From Candidatus Omnitrophota bacterium (GTDB lineage: Bacteria; Omnitrophota; Gorgyraeia; Velamenicoccales; Velamenicoccaceae), in NCBI GenBank assembly GCA_028717105.1, contig JAQUOM010000010.1, forward strand, positions 1 to 25,569: a stretch of DNA of 25,569 bases, read 5' to 3'. The notes under the pieces were generated by a model. The model did no database searches, was not told the origin of the DNA, and saw only the letters and a list, made by a program, of their open reading frames with translations. The first letter of the stretch is position 1, and each line of letters begins with the position of its first letter. The position numbers and the translations under genes are program-made. Positions 14,460 to 22,570 of this stretch are shown here, in pieces.

Positions 14460-15634
14460 TTGAGTTCCCCCCGCTTGTAAAGGGTCACAGCGGCGCGGAC
14501 CACCTGAGGATGGAACTGTGTCCCGCTGCAGCGCTCCAGTTCGATAATCGCATAGTCCCGCGTAAAAGCCTTACGGTAGGGCCGGTCCGTCGTCATGGCA
14601 TCAAAGGAATCCGCAACAGAAATAATACGGGCAATATAAGGAATGACTTCGCCGCTCAAGCCCTCCGGATACCCCTTGCCGTCGTGCCGTTCATGATGAT
14701 GCTTGACCCCCAGAATCACGTCGTCCAGGTTCTTGATCGGGCCCAGGATCATCGCGCCGATCAAAGAATGTTCATTGATCTTCTTGCGCTCTTCATCGGT
14801 AAGGGGGCCGTTCTTGTTTAAGATCATTTCCGGGACGCCGATCTTGCCGATATCGTGAAGCATGCTGGCAATATGCAGGTCTTCAAAAAACTTACCGTCG
14901 GACTTTTCGTTGGCCTCGGAGGCGATCAGCCTGGCGATCGCCAGGGTATATTCAGTCACGCGGCTGGTATGGCCGCGCGTATAGTGGTCTTTGGCATCGA
15001 TTGCCGCTGCCAGGGCCATGGTCGTTTCAAAAAACATGCGCTTGTTGCGCTCGATCTCAAGCTGCAGGTCTTCAAACAAGAAGGCGTTGCGCAACGCCAT
15101 GGCCACGTCGTTGGCCAGCGCGATAAAGAAATCAATCTCCTCTTCCTTATAACTCTTCTTGCTGACCTTGTCTCCCAGCATCAGGACGCCCAAAAGATCG
15201 TCCTGATAATAACAGGGGACACTCACGACCGCATCAAAACTTCTCATCTGGAACTTGATGGCAATCAGAAGTTTTTCCGTCTCGGGGTCGTCGCGGAACA
15301 TCTCTTTTTTTGAAAGGAGATAATTGATGCGGCTCATGATGAGCGCGCGTCCGTCGAAAAGTCCGCGATATTCTTTCTGACGGAAAAAACGAATGATAGG
15401 GGCGTACGGATCCAGGCGGATAAAACCGGCGGGAAGCTTCGTGCCGACCTGACCGCGCGTCACGGTCACGATAAAACTGTTGCGGGATTTTTCGTAAAGG
15501 AGAATACCGGCGTGTTCGATCTTGACCTTGCGGACGATCGTCCGCAAAATCATGCGGATGAGGGTATTCGGCTTGTGGACAAGGATCATATTCCTTGCCG
15601 CTTCCTCAAGCTCTTTTTTGTAGTTAACCCTCAT
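14456..15634 (-). CDS. GAF-HD-GYP cyclic-di-GMP phosphodiesterase
   Basis: A 392-residue cytoplasmic signalling enzyme. Residues about 20-185 form a GAF-like sensor domain (DAVVSVPCYYQDDLLGVLMLGDKVS), joined by a helix (DLQLEIERNKRMFFETTMAL) to an HD-GYP domain at about 205-385. Key residues are present: H218-R220-GH222, the HD pair H260-D261 in MLHDIGKIGVPE, the HHH of KHHHERHDG (312-314), GYP at 321-323, and D342 of ISVADSFDAM. It should hydrolyse cyclic-di-GMP to pGpG or GMP. There are no membrane segments. Only 30 nt separate it from the upstream barrel gene; it overlaps the MshEN gene. The ribosome binding site is weak, so coupling to upstream translation is possible. Confidence 0.95.
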   Translation of the reverse strand: MRVNYKKELEEAARNMILVHKPNTLIRMILRTIVRKVKIEHAGILLYEKSRNSFIVTVTRGQVGTKLPAGFIRLDPYAPIIRFFRQKEYRGLFDGRALIMSRINYLLSKKEMFRDDPETEKLLIAIKFQMRSFDAVVSVPCYYQDDLLGVLMLGDKVSKKSYKEEEIDFFIALANDVAMALRNAFLFEDLQLEIERNKRMFFETTMALAAAIDAKDHYTRGHTSRVTEYTLAIARLIASEANEKSDGKFFEDLHIASMLHDIGKIGVPEMILNKNGPLTDEERKKINEHSLIGAMILGPIKNLDDVILGVKHHHERHDGKGYPEGLSGEVIPYIARIISVADSFDAMTTDRPYRKAFTRDYAIIELERCSGTQFHPQVVRAAVTLYKRGELK

Positions 15635-15664
15635 AGTATGTTCTTATTTTTATCGTGGGGTGCG

Positions 15665-18445
15665 TTAAAACCTCTTCTTATAATATAACCTAAAGATATG
15701 CTGCGTGTCCAGTACCGCGAGCGATCCGCCAAAAGGATCGTAAGTGGCCGATCCCAACGGCGTGAGGCCGCCGACACCGTAATCAAAGATCAATTCTGCG
15801 TTTTTTTCCATCCGATACCGGCCCTCAAGGAAAAAGTTATTATGGCCTTCAAATACCTTCTGGCCGGTGGCATTGAGCCAAAGCATATCGATCCAGCGTG
15901 AATAGACATATTTAAAGAGAAACGACAGTTTTGTCGTCGGCGTATAAGCGATCTCCAGACCGTAATGGTTCATATTATCATCAATCTGGCCGGCCTCTTT
16001 GAATTCATTAAAGGCGAAATCGAGATAGAATTCCAGGACCGGCACAGGGCGATAGCTGAAACCAAACTTTGTGATATTGAAATAATCGTAAGGCGGCAAG
16101 GGGAAATATTGCTGGCTGTAGAGAAACGGGATGGCCTCCCGGTAAATCTTGCCATTCTCTTCGTATGTCGTGAAACTGGAATCGTTAAACAAGCCCCTGG
16201 GATAATTGTCCGTCGCGACGTTCGAATCATTGGTGTACTCGTGGACGGCGTTAAACGCAATTTGATCGTTCACCTGATATTCGAGGCCCAAAGACACCGT
16301 CCCCAGGGAAGGGTCCTGCCCTCCCGTAATGGCCGTATTGACCACATACCGGTCGAGGTCTTCGTTATAAATAAAGGGATCTATGCCCTCCGTCGTCTCG
16401 CACAGGTTGTGACGGATCCCCAGAAACTTCGTCATCAGCTTGTCTGTCACGGGATATTCCATCTGCAGACGCGCGACGTTTTCGATAAAACTTCCCGTCT
16501 GCGAATGATGCACGTTCCGGACATCGAACAGGCCCTTCAAATAACGATCGAAAAATTTTGTTTCGCCTTCCAGCCTCCAGCTGATGACGGAACGGCCGCT
16601 GTCGATACCGTCACCGATGGCAAACGCCTCGATATCTTCAAACCTCATGGGCTTGGTCAAGCCCGTATAAATATACAACGGGTGCTTACGGAAAGAGATG
16701 TGACGCGACCAATACTCGTCGTCACGGGTCTGGCTGTAATTGGAAAGCGTCGAATCAAACCCCTGGTCCATGCGCACGACGCGAAAACGGCTCTTTAAGA
16801 ACCATGACTCTTCCCCCTTGCGCCTGAGCGCCCCATACTCCTGGTCATAGAGGTCTTCCGTCGGCCACCTGTTGACCATCGAGACAAAATAGGCCTGCCC
16901 ACGGGTGCGTGACGAATACTCCTCGCTTGTCCTATCGAACGAACTCTCGGAGGCCGCCACCTGCGCCAGGAGCTTCGTACCAACGATCGGCTCAAACTTC
17001 CCGTCGAAGGAAAAAACATTGTTGAGGCCGTCAAGCTCGTGTTCTTTGAACCCAAAATGCCCCGCGTGCGTCAGACCGATGCCCAGATTATACAACAGGT
17101 TATATTTCATCCTTGTCGCCGTGGCATACGTATCGAAACTCTCATAATCCGCCCAGAGGTTCTTGGGGCTGGCGATCGTTGAATTCAGGTTAAAATCAAT
17201 GCCTTCATACGCCAGGGCGACACCGCGCAAAGCGGTCAGACGCACACCGTCGCTGTCGCGGGTATAGAATGCCAGCGAATCATCCCATATCCCCTTCGTG
17301 AAATCATCAGGCGTGGCGCCCGTATTCAACTCCCCCGGCTTCCAATCCGCAAGCCAAGGACTCTCCTCCCACCAGGTATGGTGATTAGAGACGTTCAGGG
17401 GATCGTCGCTCGTCAGGGCCTGGTCCTGGTAGCCGATGGGAAAAAATCGAACGCTGTAAGGCTCTTCCTTGTAATCCAGCCAGAATTCCCGCAATGGCAT
17501 GAAATTCATATCGACCTTCTGCGAAGGAATCGAGAATATGTTCGAAAAAGTCGAGGTGACATTCGTCGCCTGTGTCCTTCCGTCAATGACCTTGATCTCC
17601 GGAACAGCCAACCCATCGCCGTTCTGCAAGGTATTATAGATTTCATTAATGGTCTTGCCGGTATTGGACCAGTATTTCAACTCCATCTCAACCGAATCCC
17701 CGCCCGCCCCGGCGAGAGTAAACGTTTCTGTCTTGCCGGTAAAACTCCAGGGGTCGATCGTCACGTTGGCATGGGCGCTCAAAGCGGCATCGGAAGAAGC
17801 CATCGGCGCACGCGCGTCGACGATAAAACGCAGGCGGTCAAAAATAGCGGGATCATACGTATTATAGCGGGTGTCACTCCAAAGAATCCTAAAATTCCGC
17901 TCGTTTAGGTCGGCATTGGCTTCCTTCCAGATGACCTCATCCGGAGAACGGACCCCCAAGGACACCTGATATTCCCCTGTGACATCCACATATTCAGAAA
18001 GAGGGGCCGCCGCCGGCTTTTCTTCACGACCGGCGTCCGAAGGAATCCGGGTAGGCGGCACCGCTTCAAGCCCGGGCTTCTTCGAATATTCAGCCAACTG
18101 ACGGCTGATGACCTCATCGCGGCTCAAAGCAACTTGATATGTCCTCGTTGAAGGCTCATATTCATCCAGGCTCTTGGCGACAGCCGCCTCCCGCGACAAA
18201 GACCCGGAAGCCGCATCGGCCTCGATCTTGTCGATATAATACTGTGCTTCCGCATTACCGGGATCCACAAGAAGGGCTTTATTGAGCTCATGGAGGGCCT
18301 CAAGATCATAGCCCATATTGTAGTATTTCATGGCTGTTTCAACGAGGAATTGCGATGAGGAAACGGCGAAAACCGGCTGAGGCGGGAACGCGATCGACAC
18401 AACGATAAAGAATGCTAAAACTCTTTTGATAGTTCGCAAATTCAT
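15665..18445 (-). CDS. Large outer-membrane beta-barrel with N-terminal TPR segment
   Basis: A 926-residue exported protein, family not recognised. A signal peptide (MNLRTIKRVLAFFIVVSIAF, cleavage near VFA) is followed by a TPR-like segment (AMKYYNMGYDLEALHELNKALLVDPGNAEAQYYID), a disordered Pro/Glu linker, and then about 750 residues of alternating short beta-strand patterns with aromatic residues and acidic loops. The final segment HIFRLYYKKRF ends in Phe, as outer-membrane barrels do. The sequence is long for a simple porin, suggesting a 20-plus-strand barrel or barrel plus external domain. I start at ATG 18445; a TTG at 18490 would put 15 residues before the signal peptide. It lies between a receiver protein gene (63 nt) and the HD-GYP gene (30 nt), so export or surface assembly may be controlled by cyclic-di-GMP. 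Substrate unknown. Confidence 0.85.
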   Translation of the reverse strand: MNLRTIKRVLAFFIVVSIAFPPQPVFAVSSSQFLVETAMKYYNMGYDLEALHELNKALLVDPGNAEAQYYIDKIEADAASGSLSREAAVAKSLDEYEPSTRTYQVALSRDEVISRQLAEYSKKPGLEAVPPTRIPSDAGREEKPAAAPLSEYVDVTGEYQVSLGVRSPDEVIWKEANADLNERNFRILWSDTRYNTYDPAIFDRLRFIVDARAPMASSDAALSAHANVTIDPWSFTGKTETFTLAGAGGDSVEMELKYWSNTGKTINEIYNTLQNGDGLAVPEIKVIDGRTQATNVTSTFSNIFSIPSQKVDMNFMPLREFWLDYKEEPYSVRFFPIGYQDQALTSDDPLNVSNHHTWWEESPWLADWKPGELNTGATPDDFTKGIWDDSLAFYTRDSDGVRLTALRGVALAYEGIDFNLNSTIASPKNLWADYESFDTYATATRMKYNLLYNLGIGLTHAGHFGFKEHELDGLNNVFSFDGKFEPIVGTKLLAQVAASESSFDRTSEEYSSRTRGQAYFVSMVNRWPTEDLYDQEYGALRRKGEESWFLKSRFRVVRMDQGFDSTLSNYSQTRDDEYWSRHISFRKHPLYIYTGLTKPMRFEDIEAFAIGDGIDSGRSVISWRLEGETKFFDRYLKGLFDVRNVHHSQTGSFIENVARLQMEYPVTDKLMTKFLGIRHNLCETTEGIDPFIYNEDLDRYVVNTAITGGQDPSLGTVSLGLEYQVNDQIAFNAVHEYTNDSNVATDNYPRGLFNDSSFTTYEENGKIYREAIPFLYSQQYFPLPPYDYFNITKFGFSYRPVPVLEFYLDFAFNEFKEAGQIDDNMNHYGLEIAYTPTTKLSFLFKYVYSRWIDMLWLNATGQKVFEGHNNFFLEGRYRMEKNAELIFDYGVGGLTPLGSATYDPFGGSLAVLDTQHIFRLYYKKRF

Positions 18446-18508
18446 ATCTTTCGGGAATCTCACAGATGTAACCCTTGCTGTCGAAGACAATCAAGGGCCA
18501 AAACGAGG

Positions 18509-18877
18509 TTAGACGTCCATAACGATTCTCTGCAAAACCTCTTTTTCCAATTCATCGAGCATAAGCGGCTTATGAACACAGGCAAGGACATTAAACTCTG
18601 CCAATCTCTGCAGGATCTTCTGATCCTCGACGCCGGTCACCATGATAACCCTTAGCTGCCTGCCGGCTTCCCTCATCCTGCGCAGTGTTTCAATACCGTC
18701 AATTCCGCCCATGCGGATATCCAAAAGCATCAAATCCGGAGCGGGCTGGTTCTCCAAAAGGCTCAAAGCCTCCTCACCGCTCTCGGCAGTCACGACCTCG
18801 ATCTTGCGTCTCTTAAAATAGCTCTTAAGATACTCCCGCACGTCGGCTTCATCGTCAACAACCATCAACCTTGGCAT
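18509..18877 (-). CDS. Stand-alone response-regulator receiver domain
   Basis: A 122-residue CheY-like protein with only a receiver domain. It has the acidic pair D8-D9, phosphoacceptor D53 (LLDIRMGGIDGIE), T81 (MVTG) and K103 (HKPL), so phosphorylation should work. No output domain and no histidine kinase are encoded in the window. The start is the ATG at 18877, after GGCGGGGG; an upstream in-frame start at 18937 would overlap the promoter. It is the first gene of a run with the barrel, HD-GYP and MshEN genes, all closely spaced, and its own strong promoter precedes it. It could act through protein interaction with the HD-GYP enzyme or the barrel's export. Confidence 0.95.
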   Translation of the reverse strand: MPRLMVVDDEADVREYLKSYFKRRKIEVVTAESGEEALSLLENQPAPDLMLLDIRMGGIDGIETLRRMREAGRQLRVIMVTGVEDQKILQRLAEFNVLACVHKPLMLDELEKEVLQRIVMDV

Positions 18878-18908
18878 ATCCCCCGCCTTTTTGCAATAAT
18901 AAAGATGT

Positions 18909-18937
18909 ATTATACAAAAAACATTCGGGTAAGTCAA
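18909..18937 (-). promoter_or_regulatory. Strong sigma70-type promoter before the receiver gene
   Basis: On the minus strand TTGACT (18932-18937), a 17-nt spacer and TATAAT (18909-18914) make a near-consensus promoter. The predicted start (about 18902) leaves a leader of about 25 nt containing the GGCGGGGG ribosome binding site of the receiver gene. Confidence 0.8.
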
Positions 18938-18968
18938 GAGAAATCAGTGACTTATGCTTTTGTAAAAA

Positions 18969-20498
18969 CTAAAGTCCACTTTTTAAAACTTTTGAAAAAG
19001 CTCCGCCTGTCAGGCGGTCCAGGAGGGCAGTCAACTCTTCTAGGCGAGTATATTTCTCGGAGCGATTCGTCGGGGCATATGTTTGCCCGGAGAGTTCAAT
19101 CAGAAGCCTTTTTCTTTCAAAATACAGTTGCGTCGCTTCCGCAAGCACGTCATTTCTCAGCTGTACCGTGAGCCGCGAACGCGTATCAATGCTCGTTTGA
19201 TCCGTTGAATAGACAAGATCGGCCAAATCCCACGAAACATTCACCTGCCAATCGTTCGGGCCCACGGCGAATAACCCGTTATATGAACCGTAAACGTTAT
19301 TCCCATACCCAAAAGACAAATCGGGCAAAAAAGCTCTTGCCCTGGCCTGTTTGTGCCATGTCTGAATCTTGTCATTCTCTACATCGCAATACTTGATCAC
19401 CATCTGCTGAACATCTTGAATCGTCGGTTCGCCTTCTATATTTATAGCCGGATATCTCTGCGGATCATCGATATCTTTTTTAAGGCCGCCGGTACTTAAG
19501 GCAAAAATTCCCGATGGTGCGGCAACATATAAGCGATGTGACACCAAAACAATACGACGCCCGCCATATAGCGGCACCTTGAGACGCCAGCCATCTTCTT
19601 TAAATTCAAAAACACCTGTCCTTGTTACGGCATAGATATCCGGCGCCCCCGGGGAAAGGACGCAATCTTGAACGTCCTTTGAATCTAACCCCGATAACGG
19701 CAAACGGCTCCACGACAAACCAGAGTCTTCACTTTTAAAGACCCCTTCGATTGTTGCCAGATACAATGTCGACGGCTCCCCTTTCTGAGCGATGAGACAA
19801 TGAATGCGATCTCCGTCTGCTTCTTCAAAGGCATCCATTCCATCCGCTATCTCCTCTGATGTTGTATTGATACGAAACACTTTTGCCCACGTCCTTGCGC
19901 CATCCTGCGAGCGATAAAGACCATCATAAACAGCCGCGTAAATAATTTTCCCGCTGGCATAAACATAGTCGATAGACTTTTCGCCCAAATCCGTCATGTT
20001 CTTACTCCATCTTCGACCTCTCTTAGGTTTCGCATAAAGGCCGCCGCGCGTCGCCGCGTAAATGTTACCGTCGGCATCTACGGCAACGCTGGCGCAATCC
20101 TGCTCGGCATCCTGGTTACTGCTATAGATCTTATCGGCTGCCAGGTTTGCCAAATCTATTTCAAAAATGCCTTTGGACGTTGCCGCGTATACACAGGATA
20201 CGTCATCTGAAAACACGATTTGTCTCACCTGGACATCAACATCATCGCCCAACATAATTTTTTGCCAGGCTTCATCGCCTGCGGGGTCTTTCCTGAACAT
20301 TCCCCTTTCGGACCCAACCCACAAAGCCGGCTTGGGTCCCGGTCCTACAGCGATAGTTAAAATCTTTTGCCCCTCCAACCCTTGATGATCGAGACGATCA
20401 AAATCTTCGGCGAAGAGACAAGGCGATATCGCACACCAAACAATAAAATATATGACCCATTCATATACGCTTATTGAAAATCGGTTAATTTTCTGCAT
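18969..20498 (-). CDS. Exported beta-propeller protein with TolC-like C-terminal segment
   Basis: A 509-residue exported protein. A signal peptide (MQKINRFSISVYEWVIYFIVWC, to near LFA) is followed by about seven propeller-like repeats of the BNR/Ycf48 type (WVGSERGMFRK, YAATSKGIFEI, YAATRGGLYAK, YAAVYDGLYRSQDGARTW, YLATIEGVFKSEDSGLSW, YAVTRTGVFEF, YVAAPSGIFAL), residues about 45-370. The last 125 residues (EPTIQDVQQMVIKYC, LPDLSFGYGN, WQVNVSWDLADLVYSTDQTSID, ATQLYFERKRLLIEL) resemble a half repeat of TolC-type outer-membrane proteins found in other Gram-negatives. I start at ATG 20498 (after GAGAGAGG) rather than upstream. It overlaps the small coiled-coil gene by 14 nt. It may be an outer-membrane or secreted assembly; function is unknown. 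Confidence 0.85.
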   Translation of the reverse strand: MQKINRFSISVYEWVIYFIVWCAISPCLFAEDFDRLDHQGLEGQKILTIAVGPGPKPALWVGSERGMFRKDPAGDEAWQKIMLGDDVDVQVRQIVFSDDVSCVYAATSKGIFEIDLANLAADKIYSSNQDAEQDCASVAVDADGNIYAATRGGLYAKPKRGRRWSKNMTDLGEKSIDYVYASGKIIYAAVYDGLYRSQDGARTWAKVFRINTTSEEIADGMDAFEEADGDRIHCLIAQKGEPSTLYLATIEGVFKSEDSGLSWSRLPLSGLDSKDVQDCVLSPGAPDIYAVTRTGVFEFKEDGWRLKVPLYGGRRIVLVSHRLYVAAPSGIFALSTGGLKKDIDDPQRYPAINIEGEPTIQDVQQMVIKYCDVENDKIQTWHKQARARAFLPDLSFGYGNNVYGSYNGLFAVGPNDWQVNVSWDLADLVYSTDQTSIDTRSRLTVQLRNDVLAEATQLYFERKRLLIELSGQTYAPTNRSEKYTRLEELTALLDRLTGGAFSKVLKSGL

Positions 20499-20688
20499 AT
20501 GCGCCTCTCTCCCGCAATAAACCCAATTTTTTTCGTAATTCATCCAATTCATCAACAACTTTCTCAAAATCATCATAGTTTCTTTCCTGCACGGAAAGAC
20601 TAAAATGCTCTTTGAGTTTTTTTCGTAAAGTTTCGCGCCTTTTCAGCAATCTCTTCACTTCTTTTCCTTTTTCCGCTTGCGTGGTCAT
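20485..20688 (-). CDS. Small coiled-coil protein, unknown
   Basis: A 67-residue, highly charged, helical protein (KGKEVKRLLKRRETLRKKLKEHF, then DDFEKVVDELDELRKKLGLLRE) with no signal peptide, membrane segment or recognised family. I start at ATG 20688, where CCTCC in the complement (20696-20700) gives a GGAGG ribosome binding site; an earlier in-frame start at 20757 would add an unrelated basic stretch and overlap the SpoVG gene. The gene lies 34 nt after spoVG and overlaps the propeller gene by 14 nt, so the three look like one transcription unit. A regulatory or scaffold role is only a guess. Confidence 0.75.
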   Translation of the reverse strand: MTTQAEKGKEVKRLLKRRETLRKKLKEHFSLSVQERNYDDFEKVVDELDELRKKLGLLRERGAYAEN

Positions 20689-20722
20689 AGTTTTTCCTCC
20701 GGTCTCAAATTTCACTTTTTGT

Positions 20723-20995
20723 CTATTCTTGTATCTGCGGCGACTGATACGCGGCAAGCACGGTAGTCGTAACCCGATCCTTTACCTCCGGCGTCAACGT
20801 CCGCACTGTCTCATACCAGATATTGTCCCTGCCCTTCTGCCGCGGCATGGAAACAAATAAACCGTTCTTGCCATCCAGCACCTGCAGCCCCTTGACCAGG
20901 ATAGCGCCGCTGATTTCGATATCGGCAAATGCCTTGATATTTCTGATCTGCGGGTCCAGCTTGTGGATCCTGTTGACCTTAATATCGATACTCAC
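20723..20995 (-). CDS. spoVG: SpoVG-family RNA/DNA-binding regulator
   Basis: A 90-residue SpoVG homologue. The conserved start IDIKVNRIHKLDPQIRNIKAFADIEISGAILVKGLQVLDGKNGLFVSMP and the tail of TPEVKDRVTTTVLAAY match the family throughout and at full length. SpoVG proteins bind RNA or DNA and affect septation and virulence in several phyla; sporulation is not implied. The start is a GTG at 20995, preceded by GGAGGAG. It is the first gene of a run with a coiled-coil protein and a propeller protein. Assignment is firm from the family pattern, the role in this organism is not known. Confidence 0.93.
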   Translation of the reverse strand: MSIDIKVNRIHKLDPQIRNIKAFADIEISGAILVKGLQVLDGKNGLFVSMPRQKGRDNIWYETVRTLTPEVKDRVTTTVLAAYQSPQIQE

Positions 20996-21052
20996 TTCAC
21001 TCCTCCTTTTTTGCCTGGCAAACCATCAAAATGGAATTATTTATTTTTTTGT

Positions 21053-21874
21053 TTATTCTAAGGCCATCATAATAACTCTCACATAGCCGGAAGTAGGATT
21101 CCAAGCGTTACCATTCTTATCCCTAACACTCCCCAAGTGTGAAGGGTCGGTTCGTATGGTCACGGCCGTTGACGTTAACTCAGCAATAAAAACACCGCCG
21201 CCGTATTGCTGGTTTTGTCCCAAACCCCATGCATATTTTCCGGAACCATCGCTATTTTCAGCAAGATAGCCGACAATCACGCATTTCGTCGTTCCCAGAT
21301 TATGCGTTTTTAAATAGGCCTTATTCAGGCTTACCGCAAACCACCCGCTGTCATATGTTTTCAAAGCAGATATCGGCAGCTTGCCGTTCGTGTCCATCTT
21401 GACGGCTTTGTTCGCGGTCGGCACAGATGTCACATCGCCTGCCAGGAGATATTCGGCAGGTATTTTAGTACCGAACTTCTCTGTATCCCGCGCCATCTCT
21501 GCCCGAATCGCATAACCGGCGCTTGTTATTTGCTGCCTTGGGCTCATAACATCATCACCGACTTTAATCTCGAGGAAATATGATTTGTCAAAAGCGATAT
21601 TTAAAGCTGAAACCGAACCGAGAACGGCACTAAATACCCCCCTGTCCACCACAACACCGGAATGGGTCTCCTGCCACAACAAGTTTCCCGCTGTTTGCGC
21701 ATCATAGATCCTGAATGTTACATCATAGGCGCCCGTCAAAGGCTGGCCTTGCGTATCCAGCAAGCGACCTTGATAGCTGATTAAATGCGGTATGTCCGCA
21801 TAAAGACTTAAGCAACACGTTAAATACATCATTAAAAAAACAAACCCGCCCCTAAGCTTTTGTCTCATACTCAT
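21053..21874 (-). CDS. Exported protein with a repeated-domain-like N-terminus, unknown
   Basis: A 273-residue exported protein. A signal peptide (GGFVFLMMYLTCCLSLYA) is followed by about 110 residues (ISYQGRLLDTQGQPLTGAYDVTFRIYDAQ, then LLWQETHSGVVVDRGVFSAVLG, then EIKVGDDVMSPRQQITSAGYAIRAE) that I recognise as a domain common in secreted proteins of environmental bacteria, often at the start of adhesin-like or tail-fibre-like proteins. The C-terminal 100 residues are Gly/Asn/Thr-rich and likely beta-structured, similar in style to carbohydrate-binding or tail-fibre ends. It starts after GGAGGG, 21 nt downstream of a methyltransferase gene in the surface-glycan cluster. Surface or ligand-binding function is inferred from export and location. 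Confidence 0.8.
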   Translation of the reverse strand: MSMRQKLRGGFVFLMMYLTCCLSLYADIPHLISYQGRLLDTQGQPLTGAYDVTFRIYDAQTAGNLLWQETHSGVVVDRGVFSAVLGSVSALNIAFDKSYFLEIKVGDDVMSPRQQITSAGYAIRAEMARDTEKFGTKIPAEYLLAGDVTSVPTANKAVKMDTNGKLPISALKTYDSGWFAVSLNKAYLKTHNLGTTKCVIVGYLAENSDGSGKYAWGLGQNQQYGGGVFIAELTSTAVTIRTDPSHLGSVRDKNGNAWNPTSGYVRVIMMALE

Positions 21875-21895
21875 ACACCCTCCCTTGTGTTCCTT

Positions 21896-22489
21896 TCATT
21901 GAATTGGTTTTTTAGCCAAAAAGACATTGCCTTTACTTTCCACAAGTCTTAACTTTCCTTCAAAAATTTTTTCATCAACGGCCCTCTTGACGCCGGAATA
22001 TTCTCGATAATCATGAAAACATACGAAACAACCATCCTTTACTAATGGAAGCCAGTCGTCAATATCCTTCTTGACGCCTTGGTAAGCATGATCCCCGTCA
22101 ATCCATAAAAAATCGATCTTTCTCTCAAGGGGCCAAGCCTTCCTGATGTCGGCGGAAAACCCCCTCAAAGGAATGATCTTGCCGCTCCATGGCGATATAT
22201 TTCTTAAAAAATCTGGAAATGTGTCCATGCGCGCCTGGCGCATTCCACCGTCATTAAACCAAGTGTCTACGCAATATAGTCTTGAAGATAAACCCTTGAG
22301 CCCTTCGGCAATGAAACAAGCAGATTTTCCTTTATAGGCTCCGATCTCGACAACCACAGAGAAATCTTTAAGAGATTTGGCTATTTTAAAAACAATCCTC
22401 CCCTCCTTGATTCCAAAATGACCTTCCTGTCTGTCTATTTCCTCTAGCCGTCGGCCTTGGCATAGAAAATCCTTCAAAAGCTTCCTCAT
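21896..22489 (-). CDS. Class I SAM-dependent methyltransferase (Methyltransf_24 type)
   Basis: A 197-residue cytoplasmic methyltransferase. The SAM-binding motif VVVEIGAYKGKSACFI (about residues 45-60), RLYCVDTW and the later FLWIDGDHAYQGVKKDIDDWLPLV followed by CFVCFHDY are typical of the Methyltransf_24 group, which often acts on sugars, nucleosides or polyketides in surface or natural-product clusters. The start is preceded by GAGGAG. It stands between an exported protein gene and a second methyltransferase, and with the glycosyltransferase further upstream this suggests modification of a surface glycan. The substrate cannot be read from the sequence. Confidence 0.92.
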   Translation of the reverse strand: MRKLLKDFLCQGRRLEEIDRQEGHFGIKEGRIVFKIAKSLKDFSVVVEIGAYKGKSACFIAEGLKGLSSRLYCVDTWFNDGGMRQARMDTFPDFLRNISPWSGKIIPLRGFSADIRKAWPLERKIDFLWIDGDHAYQGVKKDIDDWLPLVKDGCFVCFHDYREYSGVKRAVDEKIFEGKLRLVESKGNVFLAKKPIQ

Positions 22490-22570
22490 TTTTTATTACT
22501 CCTCATCCCAATTAATTCCATTTCAAATACATAAATATTCCAATTGTGGAACAACCGAAGTAAAAAAATA

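Noticed and set aside
15965..16798. 277-codon plus-strand open frame inside the barrel gene
   Set aside because: Antisense shadow of the 926-residue exported protein, without signal, family motif or ribosome binding site.
20689..20757. Longer start for the small coiled-coil protein
   Set aside because: The extra 23 residues would overlap spoVG and are unlike the rest, while GGAGG sits directly before ATG 20688.
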